A stretch of 64,000 nucleotides of DNA from Bombardia bombarda (taxonomy: Eukaryota > Ascomycota > Sordariomycetes > Sordariales > Lasiosphaeriaceae): the NCBI GenBank assembly GCA_030512295.1, contig JAULSR010000001.1, forward strand, positions 7,649,001-7,713,000, written 5' to 3'. Positions 46,112-57,192 of the stretch are shown piece after piece. Every line of letters starts with the position of its first letter. The stretch's first letter is position 1. The notes under the pieces are model-generated. The model worked only from the letters and a program-made list of their open reading frames with translations, searched no databases and had not been told where the DNA came from. Position numbers and translations under genes: made by a program.

Positions 46112-49100
46112 TCACACGAACCCCGCGAGCGACGTGACCTGCACAATGGCGTTCATGTGCATGCGGTTCTGTACCGTACACGTTGCGCCGGCCTTGATCT
46201 TGAACATGCAATTCGGACCGATGGTAAACTCAGGCTCCTCGCCTATCTTGACGCGCACCTTGCCGGTCGTGAGCGTACAGAGACGCATCTTGTTTGCGTC
46301 CGCCGCCATCCGTAGGCTATTGCCTGGGCGGATAGTATCGATACGGACCGAAACGTCCTCGTGAACAGGCGCGTCTTTGCCGGAAGAAAGGTATGGCTTG
46401 GAGAAGGCAATGGCTGTGTCTTGGTCAGCAGGTCAAATACCAGTCGGTTCAGTCATCAGACAGTAGAAACAAAGCAGGACTTACTGTCAGGATTCGCACC
46501 GGCTGCTTCTCGAATCCGGCCTGGAGCCACTTCCCAGTCCTCCATCTCGAGTGCATCGGCCGTATTGAAGTTACCCACAGATATGAGCGATGATGCCGGT
46601 GCTGGTAGAGCTCTCTGCCGCTGTTGCTGTGGCTGTGCTTCCGGCTGCGGCTGTGGTCGACGCGCCGGGCGAAGGCTCCTAGTATCTAGATGGGCCATGG
46701 AATCCGCCATCGGCGTATCCTCCACCTCGCCCGCCTCACTCGACTCCTGCGCGGGAAGGAGGCCCGGTTCAGCCTCCCCGGGCCACGGCTCCCCGACCAT
46801 GGATCGCCCGCCCACTATGCCGTACTTAGGAAACGGTGGCTGCTTTCGCTTCGGAACCCAGCTTTTCAATGTGCAAAGGACCTGTTTCCCATGATACAGG
46901 CAGTTTGCGCAAGAGATGTAGCGCGATCTAGCCTCCGCATGCGACTTACGTGCAATAACCACGCATCCCTGGAAAGGGCCCTTGCCCTCGCAACACCGAC
47001 CGCAACCCTTGGTTATCTTTTCTCCCGTGACTTGAATGATCATGGCTGCCACGTCCCTTGATGTTTTCTCGTAGAATCCTTCATGCGACCCTTGATACGG
47101 GTTCAGCTGGAGATCCCGTAGTCGAGGCATCTCTAAGAGCTGCGTGACAAAGCCGCTCTCTGTCGGAAACTTGGTACGAGTTAGACGAGGCTGGATATAA
47201 ACCCAAAGACCCTTCGAGTCGCTCAGAGGCTCAATAACTGGAGGAGGCAGATACTGCTTCAGTTCCAAGCTCTCAGGTTCTGTACCAATCCCGAGATAGT
47301 CGGGAGGACGTGGCTCAAGTATAGGGTCCTCGGTGGTGCTAGTGGGTGTTTTTGACACAACAACTGGAGGTGCCCGAACTGGGTCCTTGCTGCCTTTACC
47401 GGTTTCTCTCTCCATGTATACCCCCTTGGGTGTGAATGTTCCGTCGCTATTATCATTCAAGAGATTGGCATAGTGGACGCGCTGGTAGGATAACTCAAGC
47501 ATTAGTAAAGGATCTTCTGCTTGTTGGAGGGATGGTGACTTACTGTAAAATGATAGCCAAGGTCTTGCCGCTTGCCATATACCCTTCGGCAGCTTCGCAC
47601 AGGGCAGATCCAACTGCGTCCTGGAATACTATCATCGAGTTTGTAGCCGGCAGGAAGCAATGCGCCATGCAGGGGTTGCAGTGCCCCGTTCTCATCTGCC
47701 AGTAACTGCTGTTAACACTCATTTCTCCATCTAGTTCATAGTACCTGGCAATAGGGTGTCAGTCTTACCGGGCCACACGCTGTATGGCCTGTGGGGTTCA
47801 GCCATATTGATGCCAAGAGGTCTATTTGCGCCAGCTTCTGGCGTTTCCATGAGCGAAATCTCATTTTCTTCCGCTTCCATGCCAACACTGTCGTCTGGGT
47901 TCTCTGGGTCCTCTGGTACGTCAGTGACAGACATGAAACTGTCTTGAACAGTTGTAGCATAATTCATCGAGAAATCGTCGTCTTGCGCTTCCTTGTTCTG
48001 CTCATGTCTGACTTGGCCATCTTCGTCATGGTCGTCTCCGTTCTGGGTAGAGTATCTGATAGCAAGTATTTCTTTAGCTCTTTGCTCGCCCCAGCCTTTA
48101 AGGCTGCAGTATGTCTGTCCGAAGTGGTAGTAACAGTTTGCGCACGATTTAAACGATTGCATGGGTTCTGAATGCGCTTCTTTGGACATCACAACGCACC
48201 CCTTAAAGGGACCTTTCCCAACTTGGCACCGTGTGCATGGCTGGGGGGCAGGCTCTCCAGTCAGCTGGACAATCATGGCTGATATGTCTCGAGGTTTGGA
48301 GTCAAGGAACGGGTGGTGAGAATGCCTTTGAGCATTCCACTCCAGTTCGCGAACTTGTGGCAAGGTAATCAGCTGTCTTACCCCCCTGTGGCCCGGGAGT
48401 CGAGCGCCTTTGTGCTTGACCAGAAATGGCTGCACGTAGTTCCACAAGGCCTTCCACGCCCCCCGCGGCTCAAACATCTCTGGCTTGACGACCGGCTTGG
48501 GCCCGAATGACTTTTTCGCCTTTATCCGCATCGAGTATAACTGACCCTTCGAAAAGGTGGGATTGGCCATGGTAGGTTCCGATGGGTCGATGGGTCCTTT
48601 GGAAATCACAATAGGCGGACGAGTCGCACCTCCCGTGTACACCCCCTTTATCGTGAAGGTGCCGTCCTCATTATCATGCAACATCTCACCCCGATGTTTA
48701 ACCTGCTGCTGTTAGCCACAGAAGCGCCATCTAGCCATGATCCAACGCTATAGTACTTACGCTACAGTGAGCCCCAAGACCATTGATATGCTTGAGAAGG
48801 AACCTGCACGATCGTACAGGGCAAATCCATGGATGGTTTGGAACGACATTAGATAGCTTATAGCCTTCTGGTATGAGGGCACCATAGGTCTTTGACAAAG
48901 CCCCGTCCGCAGCTGCATTGGATTATCAGTAAGGTTTCATCGTAATGTTCATTCTCACCGGTGGATAGAGACATACTTTTCCATGCCCTATATGGGCGAT
49001 CCGGAGCGGCCATCTCAATTTCTGGAAGTGGCTCTACAACGGTGGTAACACCCGGTTTCGTGTCGGCGTTGTCACCTTCTCTTTCACCGATTACCTCGTT

Positions 49101-50080
49101 TTCTTCGTCTAAATCTTCTCCTAAATCTTGCGAATCATCTGCAGACGCGTCGGAAGGCTCGCTGCCGCCTTCCCAGTCATCGTCTTCTTCTTCTTCTACG
49201 AGAAGTGGCTCGTTTTGCTCAAACGGAGTATTCTCGACCAATTCTGTATCCGACACAGGCATAGACGCGGAGTTCGAGCTGGGAGGCTCAGGGGCTGCTT
49301 TGCCCCCTGTGGAGTCTTGCCTCTTTTCAAAGGCATTTGTATGAGCCAAGGATCGGGGCTTGGACGATGGCTGGGCCAGCTGTCCAGAGCTGGACAGGTT
49401 TCGGCTGTGGCTAAAGGGAAGCGATTCCAGGCCAGCAAGGTTAGGAAAGTTTGATGATAGGCGACTCTTTTGGTAGACAGCCTGGAGACTTCCTGCTGGG
49501 GCGGCTTCTGATGCAGAGACGCCTTGTTCGCCAGCAATCTCATTTCTCCTTCGCTTTACCGTCTCTGCCCTCTCTGCGGGAACATGGCCCATAGCGCCCG
49601 AGGCCCATCGTTCTGTATCATGAAGCTTTAGATTTTTGTATAAGGGTTGTCAATGGTGCAAGACTTACGCTTCAATACCACGCGCAAAGCCTCTCTCCTT
49701 TCTGTCTCGCGGTCTTGGTGGCCCGGTGAAGTGGCCGTTGAATCGGGCTGGGCGGCTACAGTCGCAATGTCACTCCTAATTCTTGCTGGCTCCGGCTCCG
49801 GCTCCCATGGGCGCTTTAGAGGTGAAAGTGAGGTCGGTGTAAGTGTGGGGGAGTTTGAAGACCACGAACCCGCGCGTGTCTTCAAGGGATTAAGCCCAGT
49901 AAGGTGGCCAGTTCGTTTGGCCGTGTAAACTGGTTTGGGTAGGGCATTTTGTTGACTTTTAGCTTCGCGCTGTTGACTTTTAAGTTGAAGGATTTGCTCG
50001 GGAAGTATGAACTCCGGATTATTTAGGGCGGCAATCTTTTCGGCGGGGTCCATCGGAGGTGTAGGTTTTAATTGCGGCAT
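46112..50080 (-). CDS. Two-module C2H2 / Cys-rich (DUF3716-like) protein with cupin end
   Basis: Seven exons: 49669-50080, 48977-49612, 48761-48912, 47769-48702, 47544-47695, 46485-47481, 46112-46413; 1194 aa if it starts at the first Met. Read as separate frames these look like several genes, but every splice pair is in phase. C2H2 fingers are C380-X4-C385-X12-H398-X4-H403 and C742-X4-C747-X12-H760-X4-H765. Each is followed by 'DGTFTxKGVY' and a Cys block: C556, C559, C569, C587, C590, C599, and C922, C925, C935, C953, C956, C965. Each module is preceded by an 'MAxPxRPYxxW' motif. An acidic stretch lies within exon 2. The last 100 residues resemble the CENP-C/Mif2 dimerising cupin ('GKVRVKIGEEPEFTIGPNCM'). 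It is probably nuclear; function unknown. The 5' end is uncertain and may be truncated. Confidence 0.7.
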
Positions 50081-50233
50081 TATTTGCGATATTTCTTCAG
50101 AAGAATTGACTCTGGCAAAGCTTTGCTGCAAACCCGGGCTAGAATCTTTTCGGCTAGATTCTATGACGTGTAAGCTAGGCTTTCCAGGGCTTCGGCCTCG
50201 AATCGCGTCTGAATATGCGTGAACGCGACTGTG
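50081..50233. other. Open upstream extension of the zinc-finger gene
   Basis: On the minus strand the frame stays open from the proposed Met at 50080 back to about 50285 without an ATG ('AYSDAIRGRSPGKPSLHVIE'). It has the same Ser/Pro-rich character as exon 1, and it meets repeat copy 1 at about 50234. This looks like lost coding sequence or an unrecognised exon edge. Confidence 0.45.
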
Positions 50234-50440
50234 ACGGGCTGAACCTTGGGTGTACTTTATAATAATTGTGGTTACACGTCGGAGCTAACTATCCGGGCGG
50301 CCAGGCTAGGGTTTTATCCCTAAGAAAGCTGACTAAGGTGCACGGGTCAACCTAACTGATAGGTTGACCAAGGAGCGTCACGTGCTAGCGCCTTGGCGCC
50401 TTGGCGCTAGTACCCCACGAACTATTCTATATATAAGAGC
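50234..50440. repeat. Element repeat copy 1
   Basis: Starts acgggctgaacc and runs through 'cggagctaactatccgggcg' and 'ggcgctagtaccccacgaac'. It is the least mutated copy and is alignable over its full length with copy 3, 2.47 kb away. Candidate long terminal repeat. Confidence 0.75.
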
Positions 50441-50605
50441 GGGGCTAGTTAAGTGTTGCGACCTAGGTAATTATAAAAAGAATTAAATAAAGATATAAGT
50501 AAATTTAATAATTAACGATTATTAAAATAAGTCGTAATAATTAAAAAATACTTTAATAAATTATAAATTTAAATAATTTTTATTTATTAATTTTTAATTA
50601 ATATA

Positions 50606-50702
50606 ACGGGCTAAACTTTGGGTGCACTTTATAATATTTATGGTTGTACGTCGGAGCTAACTATCCGGGCGGCCAAGCTAGGGTTTTATCCCTGGAAAGG
50701 CT
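50606..50702. repeat. Element repeat copy 2 (partial)
   Basis: Matches about the first 95 bp of copies 1 and 3 (acgggctaaac ... gggttttatccct) in the same orientation, then gives way to the Gag-like stretch. Confidence 0.75.
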
Positions 50703-52701
50703 ATTTTAATAGTTATTACCTCCCGAGTATCCTCCGCGGCCGCTACCTTAATAGTAGCCACGGTTATTGCCGTTATTATAGCTTCCTCGTCCTCTTTAAT
50801 TCTGCTAATTTTGGTTTTAGTTTTTGTTGCCGTCGTTAGACTAGTTAGTACCTCGGCTAGCGTTTTAATTAAAGTTATTTTATTAGTCAAAATATTCTTT
50901 TCCGGTAGCCTAAGGCTTGCTAGCTACTTTATTTTTATAGTTAAATTAGGTGTGGCCGATATAAGCGTACCAAATATACATATTATTACGGCGACGGAAA
51001 TTATATTCTTAAGTAAATATTATAGATTTTTTATTATTATAATTAATCGCGTTAAGGTTTATTAACTTACCCGCTTCTAGGTCCGCGGTAGTTAGGAATG
51101 AAGACTTTTGGTAATTATTAGTTGTTTAGGTTTTATTAGTTCCGTTAATAATCTTCAGCTTCTCTTTACTAGCTGCTAAGCTAGCGAAATAATCGTGCTA
51201 TCTTTTATAATCTTTATCGCCTAAAGGATTAGGATTATAGCTTAAAGACTTACGCATCTCCATTAAGACCTTTTACGTAAGATAAGTGACTTTACTAGAC
51301 GGGTTTATATTTATAATGTCGGTCAAGGTATTGAATTTTTAAAAGAAAGCAGCGAATTTAAAGAACTTATTCGATTAAATGAGTTTACCGAATTTTACCT
51401 ATGCTTCTATAATTATATTGGCGTTCGCGAAACGGTTGGCGAGCACTTCGAGGAGAGCCGTTACCGTTTTCCACCGCTAAAAGATTAGGGAATGCTCGTT
51501 AATTTTAATGCCGGTCATCCCTTTACGGACATTAGTTATTACTCTACCTTTTAAATAAGCGTTTATAAAGATAAGTTTAATACGTTTATTAAGAAAATAA
51601 TACGAGTTAAGAACGAAATATTTAAAATTTTACTCTTCTAGTCTTCGAAAGCGAGTTAATTCTTTATAACGTCTTTGTTTTCTCTTACAAAAGCTTTGGG
51701 TCCTGAAGGCGGACGTTGCTAAGGGGGTTAAAGGATTAAGATATTAAAGATAGAGGTCTCTTTATTACGAAGGTTATTAATTTCGGTAACTAGTCCGTTA
51801 CGTTTAGTTTAAATTTAATTAATTTAAGTTTAAGTATCGTTAACTTAAGCTACGAAGTTCTTTAAATTCTCTTAACGGGTGTTATTTTCGGTTATAACCG
51901 TTTAATAAGTAATTTATAACTTATTATTTTCTTTAATAAAGTTAACGTTTTTATTAGTAAGATTAGTGACGTTAACTTATAAAAGGTATTCGTCTTTTTA
52001 ATTAACGAAGGTGTTCTCTTAATCGATAATAATTTCTATAACGATGTTAATTCAAATAAAAATGCTCTAGAAAGCTTTAAAGTTTGCGTCATTCCCGTTC
52101 TTTTTAATTAATTCGATAATCTTTATAACAAGCTTAAAAAGGAGCTAGTTAATAAATAAATGATTTATATTATCATTTATACCACTTAAGGCTTAAGCGA
52201 AGTAGGAAAAGCTAAATTTTTCGAAATATTTTATAAAAGTTACTTTCTAGGTTGCTTAAGAGGGGGGATCCGTGGCCGGAGGGCCTATGGGCAGAGTAAG
52301 AATAGCTATAATAAGCTGGTTTAGCTTAGTTAATATAAATATAAATATTAAAGTGCTTATCTTATTAAGGGATTAATCGTAATTATTAATTTAAATTATA
52401 ATTATAATTTTAAAAATATTAATAATACTTAATTAAATACTTTAATTAATTAGGAATTTTAATAGTAAGTAAGTCGTTCTAATTATTAAGTCTAAAGATA
52501 CGGCACGCTAGTGGGGCGCCCGAACCGGTCTCTTAGGAAAGCTTTAATATATTATGTTATACGCAAACACTTCGCAACCGTTCAGTCGGTAAAGATATAA
52601 AAAGAATCTTATAATAACGCAAGAAAAAAGCTTTCTAATAATCTTAGAAAAATTATAGAAAAATAATTACGCGTAGTACAATTAAGGTACAACCAATTAT
52701 A

Positions 52702-52904
52702 ACGGGCTAAACCTTAAGTACACTTTATAATAATTATAGTTATACGCCGGAACTAATTATCCGGGTGCCTAAGCTAGGGTTTTATCCTTAAAAAGGCTAA
52801 TTAAGGTGCTAACTAAGATGCTAACTAAAGAGTTGTTACGTGCTAGTGCCAAGGCGCCAAAGCGCTAGTACCCCACGAACTATTCCACGCCTAGGAGCGG
52901 GCTA
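52702..52904. repeat. Element repeat copy 3
   Basis: Same orientation as copies 1 and 2. It differs from copy 1 mostly by C-to-T or G-to-A type changes and keeps 'gcgctagtaccccacgaact'. Candidate second terminal repeat. Confidence 0.75.
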
Positions 52905-53064
52905 GGCCCGTAATATTAAAGGTACGAAAAAGCTAATTATTTAAAGCGCTAAAGCCGGGTTTTATCCCGAAACTAAGCGTTTTAATTATTTAGTTATATA
53001 TTTAACGCCTTAGCGCTAAAGCGTTAATAACCTAATAAAGAACGGGCTAGGCCCGTAATATTAA
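52898..53064. repeat. 21 bp direct repeats flanking about 120 bp
   Basis: The 21 bp starting cgggctaggcccgtaatatt occurs at 52898-52918 and again at 53043-53063. The flanked segment contains a further 'gggttttatccc' piece. It could be a small nested insertion or a tandem repeat of element ends. Confidence 0.6.
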
Positions 53065-54010
53065 CAAATAAATATATATCGAATAATTATTTTAAATAAC
53101 TATAAGAGCTATTTATTAACTTAATTTAAAAAGTTTTATAAAAAAAAAATATTATTATTCTTTACTTTCTTATATATTCTTTATATATTATTTAACTCTT
53201 AGATATTAATTATTTTAATATATTAAAATAAATATATAACTAAAAATTAAAAGCTTTTATGTTAGAATAACAAGGTCATTCGTACTAGTCACTATAATAA
53301 CAATAAAGAACGGGTAGGTTGGGGGTTATTATTATTATATTGATTTGCTTGTCTATGTAAAAGGATTACGAATTACGGGGATAGGAAGTGGGTAGTTTTG
53401 GAGGGGTTCCTGGGACATATGACCAGCTCCCTACTGTTTTGCATACCTTTTATCTTATCGACCAATTATAGCCGTCACAGCCTGACGGCTATATGCCTCT
53501 GATTAATCGTAAATCCGACATTTTATTAAAGTTTATATTAATTATATTATTAAAATTAAGTTTTTTTTTATATTTAAAGCTATTTATTTTAATATTATAA
53601 CGGTTAAAAATATTTAAATTAACTTTTAAAAAGCTAGCTTAATATTATACGACCCTTAAGTTATTTTATTAAAGTTTAATATCAAATTACAAACGTTAAT
53701 ATTAATTAAACTACCCTTTTCGGAAGCTAATTTATAAGTTTTTTAAATATTATATAACCTTTTTAAAGCCGTTTTATAATTAAAGTATATATAATACTAT
53801 ATTATTAAATATTAAAGAAACTTTCTAACTAATGTTTTTTTAGCTATAAAATAATTAACGAAAGGTATAAAGTTAATTATTTACGAAATAACCTTTTTAT
53901 AAGAGGAGGTTTAAACATTTCGCAAAGCTAATAAAGCCCTTATAAAGCGTTGGAAAGCTAAAAAAACACGCGTACGAACTAGGGGGGTATTTATTATAAA
54001 GAATGCGCTT

Positions 54011-54641
54011 AGTTTAATTAAATAGAAGAATATTGCATAGCAGTAATCAAGCAAAAGGTCGGTAGAAGGGGGTGCTGCATAGGCTGGGCCGTCGGGCTTA
54101 TAACGCTATGGAAGGTGCGGTAAAACTGGGCATAATATACGAACCTGCCAGGAGGCTGAAGAGACTTCAGAAGAAGAGAGTGTAATTGAGTGCAGCTAAT
54201 TTTCTTGTGTTGTTGTGGAGTAATTGAGTTAGAAGGTTGCGACGCGGTCTGAAAGTGCGCGGGTCGCTTATGCGCGGGTCGCTTATGAACCACGTTATCT
54301 GTTTTTGGGGAATTTACCATCAAGGTACTCTCACGATTATGTTTGGGAGGAGGTTAACCGGCAATGCTCAACTTTGAGAGAGTTATCATCAAGGTACTCT
54401 CGCGGATTGGATGGTGTTTCAGGGGACAGTCAATGGTGGATATCACATGTTATGTTGGATTACACAAGCTTGAAGAATGCTCAAAGGTCTATTCCGAGTT
54501 TGAAATCTATTCCCACCATGATGATAATTTTCCAAAATGCCACCTGCTACGTGGCTGACTCACATGGCCGCAATGATGCATGCCACCGTGTCTTCACATA
54601 AAAAAGAGACGTGTCAACAACAATTGACAGACAGCAAAAAC
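54011..54641. other. Transition region right of the relic
   Basis: Base composition returns to normal. It contains a 15 bp tandem (54256-54285) and a repeated 'catcaaggtactctc' at about 54319 and 54388. No convincing gene. Confidence 0.4.
54256..54285. repeat. 15 bp tandem repeat
   Basis: tgcgcgggtcgctta occurs twice exactly, head to tail. Confidence 0.85.
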
Positions 54642-55259
54642 TCAAAGGCTGCTGACAGACTTCAGCCCCCTGTCGCCATCGACAAGGACGCACCAGCCCT
54701 CGCCTCCCCAGCCGCCCTCGCCGGCAAGGGCGGCCTTGAAGTTCTCGCGCGCAAAGCCGAGGACCTCGTCGTCATATGTGCCAGGCTGCAGCCAGACGGC
54801 CGGGATGCCGAGCTCCTTGGCCTCCTTGAGCCCCTTGAGGGTGATTGGGGGCGCTGTGATGAAGGAGACGGACGTCTCCTTGGGGCTTGCGAGCTCGGAG
54901 AGGGAGGCGGCCGTGGGGATCTCCTTATCGTCGACCGCAATTGCCTTGGCGATGGGGTTGATGGGCGTCACGGGGAGGTCGCGCGTGACGTACCACTTGA
55001 AGACTGGCAGGTTGTCAATAACAGAGTTTGTTGATTCCCGGTTGTAGCTTTCAGGGGGAGGGGGGACATGTGGAAAAGAGGGGCGCCGTTGTGACTGAGG
55101 GCAGCCACCTCGGGCTTGGCTGGGCAAGGCAGATAACAGAGAAGGTGTAGCGCGAAACTAACTCTTATGCCCAAACTTGGACGGGTTGGTGCTCGCGCCA
55201 ACAACAGCATAGTTGGGAGACTGGAAGAAGGTCTTCATGTCCGCGTCGGTGGCCGCCAT
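54642..55259 (-). CDS. CoA-binding domain protein (YccU-like)
   Basis: Small Rossmann-fold protein of the CoA-binding family. Exons 55163-55259 and 54642-55003 (donor GTTAGT, acceptor CTGCCAG) give 152 aa. The start MAATDADMKTFFQSPNYAVV leads into 'GASTNPSKFGHKIFKWYVTR', 'DLPVTPINP' and 'GIPAVWLQPGTYDDEVLGFA', all family marks. The frame is open upstream to another ATG at 55475, adding 72 residues rich in Arg, Ser and Pro with no acidic residues (MANQMHLLRQLPRRPAHV...). That resembles a mitochondrial presequence, so two products are possible. The reaction is unknown in this family. Confidence 0.85.
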
Positions 55260-56154
55260 GGTTCTGGTTGATATTGTTAGATTTCGCTGGTTGCAGAGAA
55301 TCGTGGTATTTCTGGTGAAAGACGGTCGTAGTCGTCGTCGTGAGGGGATGGAGACAGGCACGAGCGGAGGAAGCGGGATTAGGTTCGAGCTGACAGTAGA
55401 AGTAATCTTAGGGAGAGAAATAACATGTGCTGGGCGGCGTGGGAGCTGTCGTAATAAGTGCATCTGGTTCGCCATGCAATTTGGAATAGGACGTTCCTAC
55501 GATGGGCATGCTATGACCAATGACAAATCTTTGTTCAGACAAAGAGCAGTAATCCCTATTCGGGAGGTCAGGGTGTTGCCAAGACCTGCACGCCCGATCC
55601 GTACTTGCTGCATGCGCGTTGCACAGGCTTACCTACAGGCAGGCAGCTGGTTGACAGCAGCTGGTGGGTGGTGGTGATGGAGGGGTGGAGGGGCTAGGTG
55701 CCGACCTGGGGACCTTACGGAACCCCGCTATCCCGAACAACCGCCTATGACGTGCCTCGGCCCCCCGCCCAAATATAGAAGCTCCTTGGCTCCCTTCAGC
55801 CGCTGGCCCGATATCGCGAATGTCGGCGACGATGGCGCAACTATTCGGATTGGTTGGAAACCCCAGCGAGTAGCGATGATCGGCGAATACCAAAAGATAT
55901 TGATACATCAGTTGCAGCCATCCCATTTGGTGATCAGTAATGGTTTCCCAAGTTCAGTCCAGCCAGGCATTCGATCATGGTCAGGCGGATATCGTCGGAC
56001 ATTCGGCGCTCGTTAGGTCGGTTCCGGCGGGTGGTCGTGAATTGAAGGGAGGCAGGAATGAGCAGCGTCATTCATCGCAAGATGTTGCCTATTATCAACT
56101 CAGCAACTATTTACGCTTCATAGGTCGCTTCAATCAAAACAACTGGACTTCGAA
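55260..56154. promoter_or_regulatory. Divergent region, CoA-binding gene / methyltransferase
   Basis: About 0.9 kb between divergent genes. The first 216 bp may be coding if the CoA-binding gene starts at 55475. Nothing else recognised. Confidence 0.4.
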
Positions 56155-57192
56155 ATGTCGATATTCGGGCAAGTTGTCCATTTCGCGTTCCCTGTGACAC
56201 CCACCAACCATTGATCAACCATGACATGGACTAATCACTAACGTTGTGTTCCCGTGCTCTCCAGACGATCAACCTACTCCTCCGCCAGCTACGCAGCCTT
56301 TCGGCCCTCATACCCACCAGTGCTCTTTAATCGAGTCCTAGCCTTCCACAATGCGAACCGCAGCGCAGCCTCAACCCCCTCCTCGCCAACGGACACCTTG
56401 CTGGACCTAGGCTGCGGCCATGGGCTAATTTCACGCGCCCTCGCACCCTCCTTCGACTCGGTCGTGGCCCTCGACCCATCAGCAGGCATGGTGGAGCAAG
56501 CGCGCAAACTCACCTCAGACCCCAAGATCACGATTCGACAGGGCAGCGCAGAGGACCTCTCCTTCCTGCCCGACAACTCGGTCGACTGCGTCGTGGCCGG
56601 ACAGGCGGCGCACTGGTTCGACTTCACCCAGGCCTGGCCGGCGCTCGCCAGGGTGGTCAAGCGCGGCGGCACACTGGCATTTTGGGGCTACAAGGACCAC
56701 GTCATTGTCGGGCGCCCCGAGACGACGCCCATCTACGACAAGTTCACCTACGGTGACGCGGAGCCCGTCCCGGGCGTGGAGAGCATGGCGCGATTCTGGG
56801 AGATGCCGGGCCGGGCGATTCTGCGCGACTCGTACCGCGCCATGGCGCCGCCCGAGGCTGACTGGGACGAGGTGACGCGCATTGCCTGGGACCCGAGTCG
56901 CGACAGCGGCGACCTGAGCGATGCGCCCCAGGAGGCTCTCTGGCAGCGCAAGACGCTCAAGCTAGGCGAGCTGGAGAGCTACGTGCGGACGTTTAGTGCC
57001 TTTAGCGGCTGGCAGAATGCGCATCCTGATATTAAGAGTAGGGCAGACGGGGGAAGTGGTGATATTGTTGATCTGATGTTTGACGATGTCGTCGCGGCGG
57101 TGCCTGAGTGGAAGGACAAGGGGGATCAATGGAAGGAGGTGGAGGTCGACGTGGTCTGGGGCACGGCCCTCTTGATGGCTAAGCGACGGTGA
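56155..57192 (+). CDS. SAM-dependent methyltransferase, trans-aconitate (Tmt1)-like
   Basis: Class I methyltransferase of 313 aa, similar in layout to yeast Tmt1, which methylates trans-aconitate. Exon 1 (56155-56168) is only 14 nt and encodes MSIF plus two bases; exon 2 is 56265-57192. The intron uses a GC donor (GCAAGT), a CACTAAC branch and acceptor CTCCAG, and yields 'MSIFGRSTYSSASYAAFRPS', the expected family start. The SAM motif DLGCGHG is at about 52-58 ('TLLDLGCGHGLISRALAPSF'). Then 'VVALDPSAGMVEQARKL', 'DCVVAGQAAHWFDFTQAWPA' and 'GTLAFWGYKD'. Exon 2 alone has no ATG in a suitable place. The exact substrate is not proven. Confidence 0.85.

Larger units (their letters stand above)
50234..54010. 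mobile_element. AT-rich, RIP-like retroelement relic
   Basis: About 3.8 kb of very AT-rich, TpA-rich DNA full of stops, with sharp composition edges at about 50.24 and 54.0 kb. Three same-strand copies of a repeat occur (see entries). On the minus strand at about 50710-50810 a decayed Gly/Arg/Asn-rich stretch (RGRGSYNNGNNRGYY-like, with a stop) resembles the C-terminus of a retrotransposon Gag. Minus-strand fragments such as 'DYFASLAASKEKLKIINGT' appear near 51.15 kb. A less AT-rich island lies at about 53263-53510. The pattern fits repeat-induced point mutation of an LTR element; no intact gene remains. Confidence 0.7.

Noticed and set aside
46456..48684. Separate genes at 46456-47613 and 47731-48684
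   Set aside because: Good splice sites join them in frame through a finger exon (47544-47695), and the module repeats only make sense as one protein.
50678..50890. 70-codon minus-strand frame in the relic
   Set aside because: Ile/Thr/Lys-rich frame offset from the Gag-like trace; a product of AT bias.
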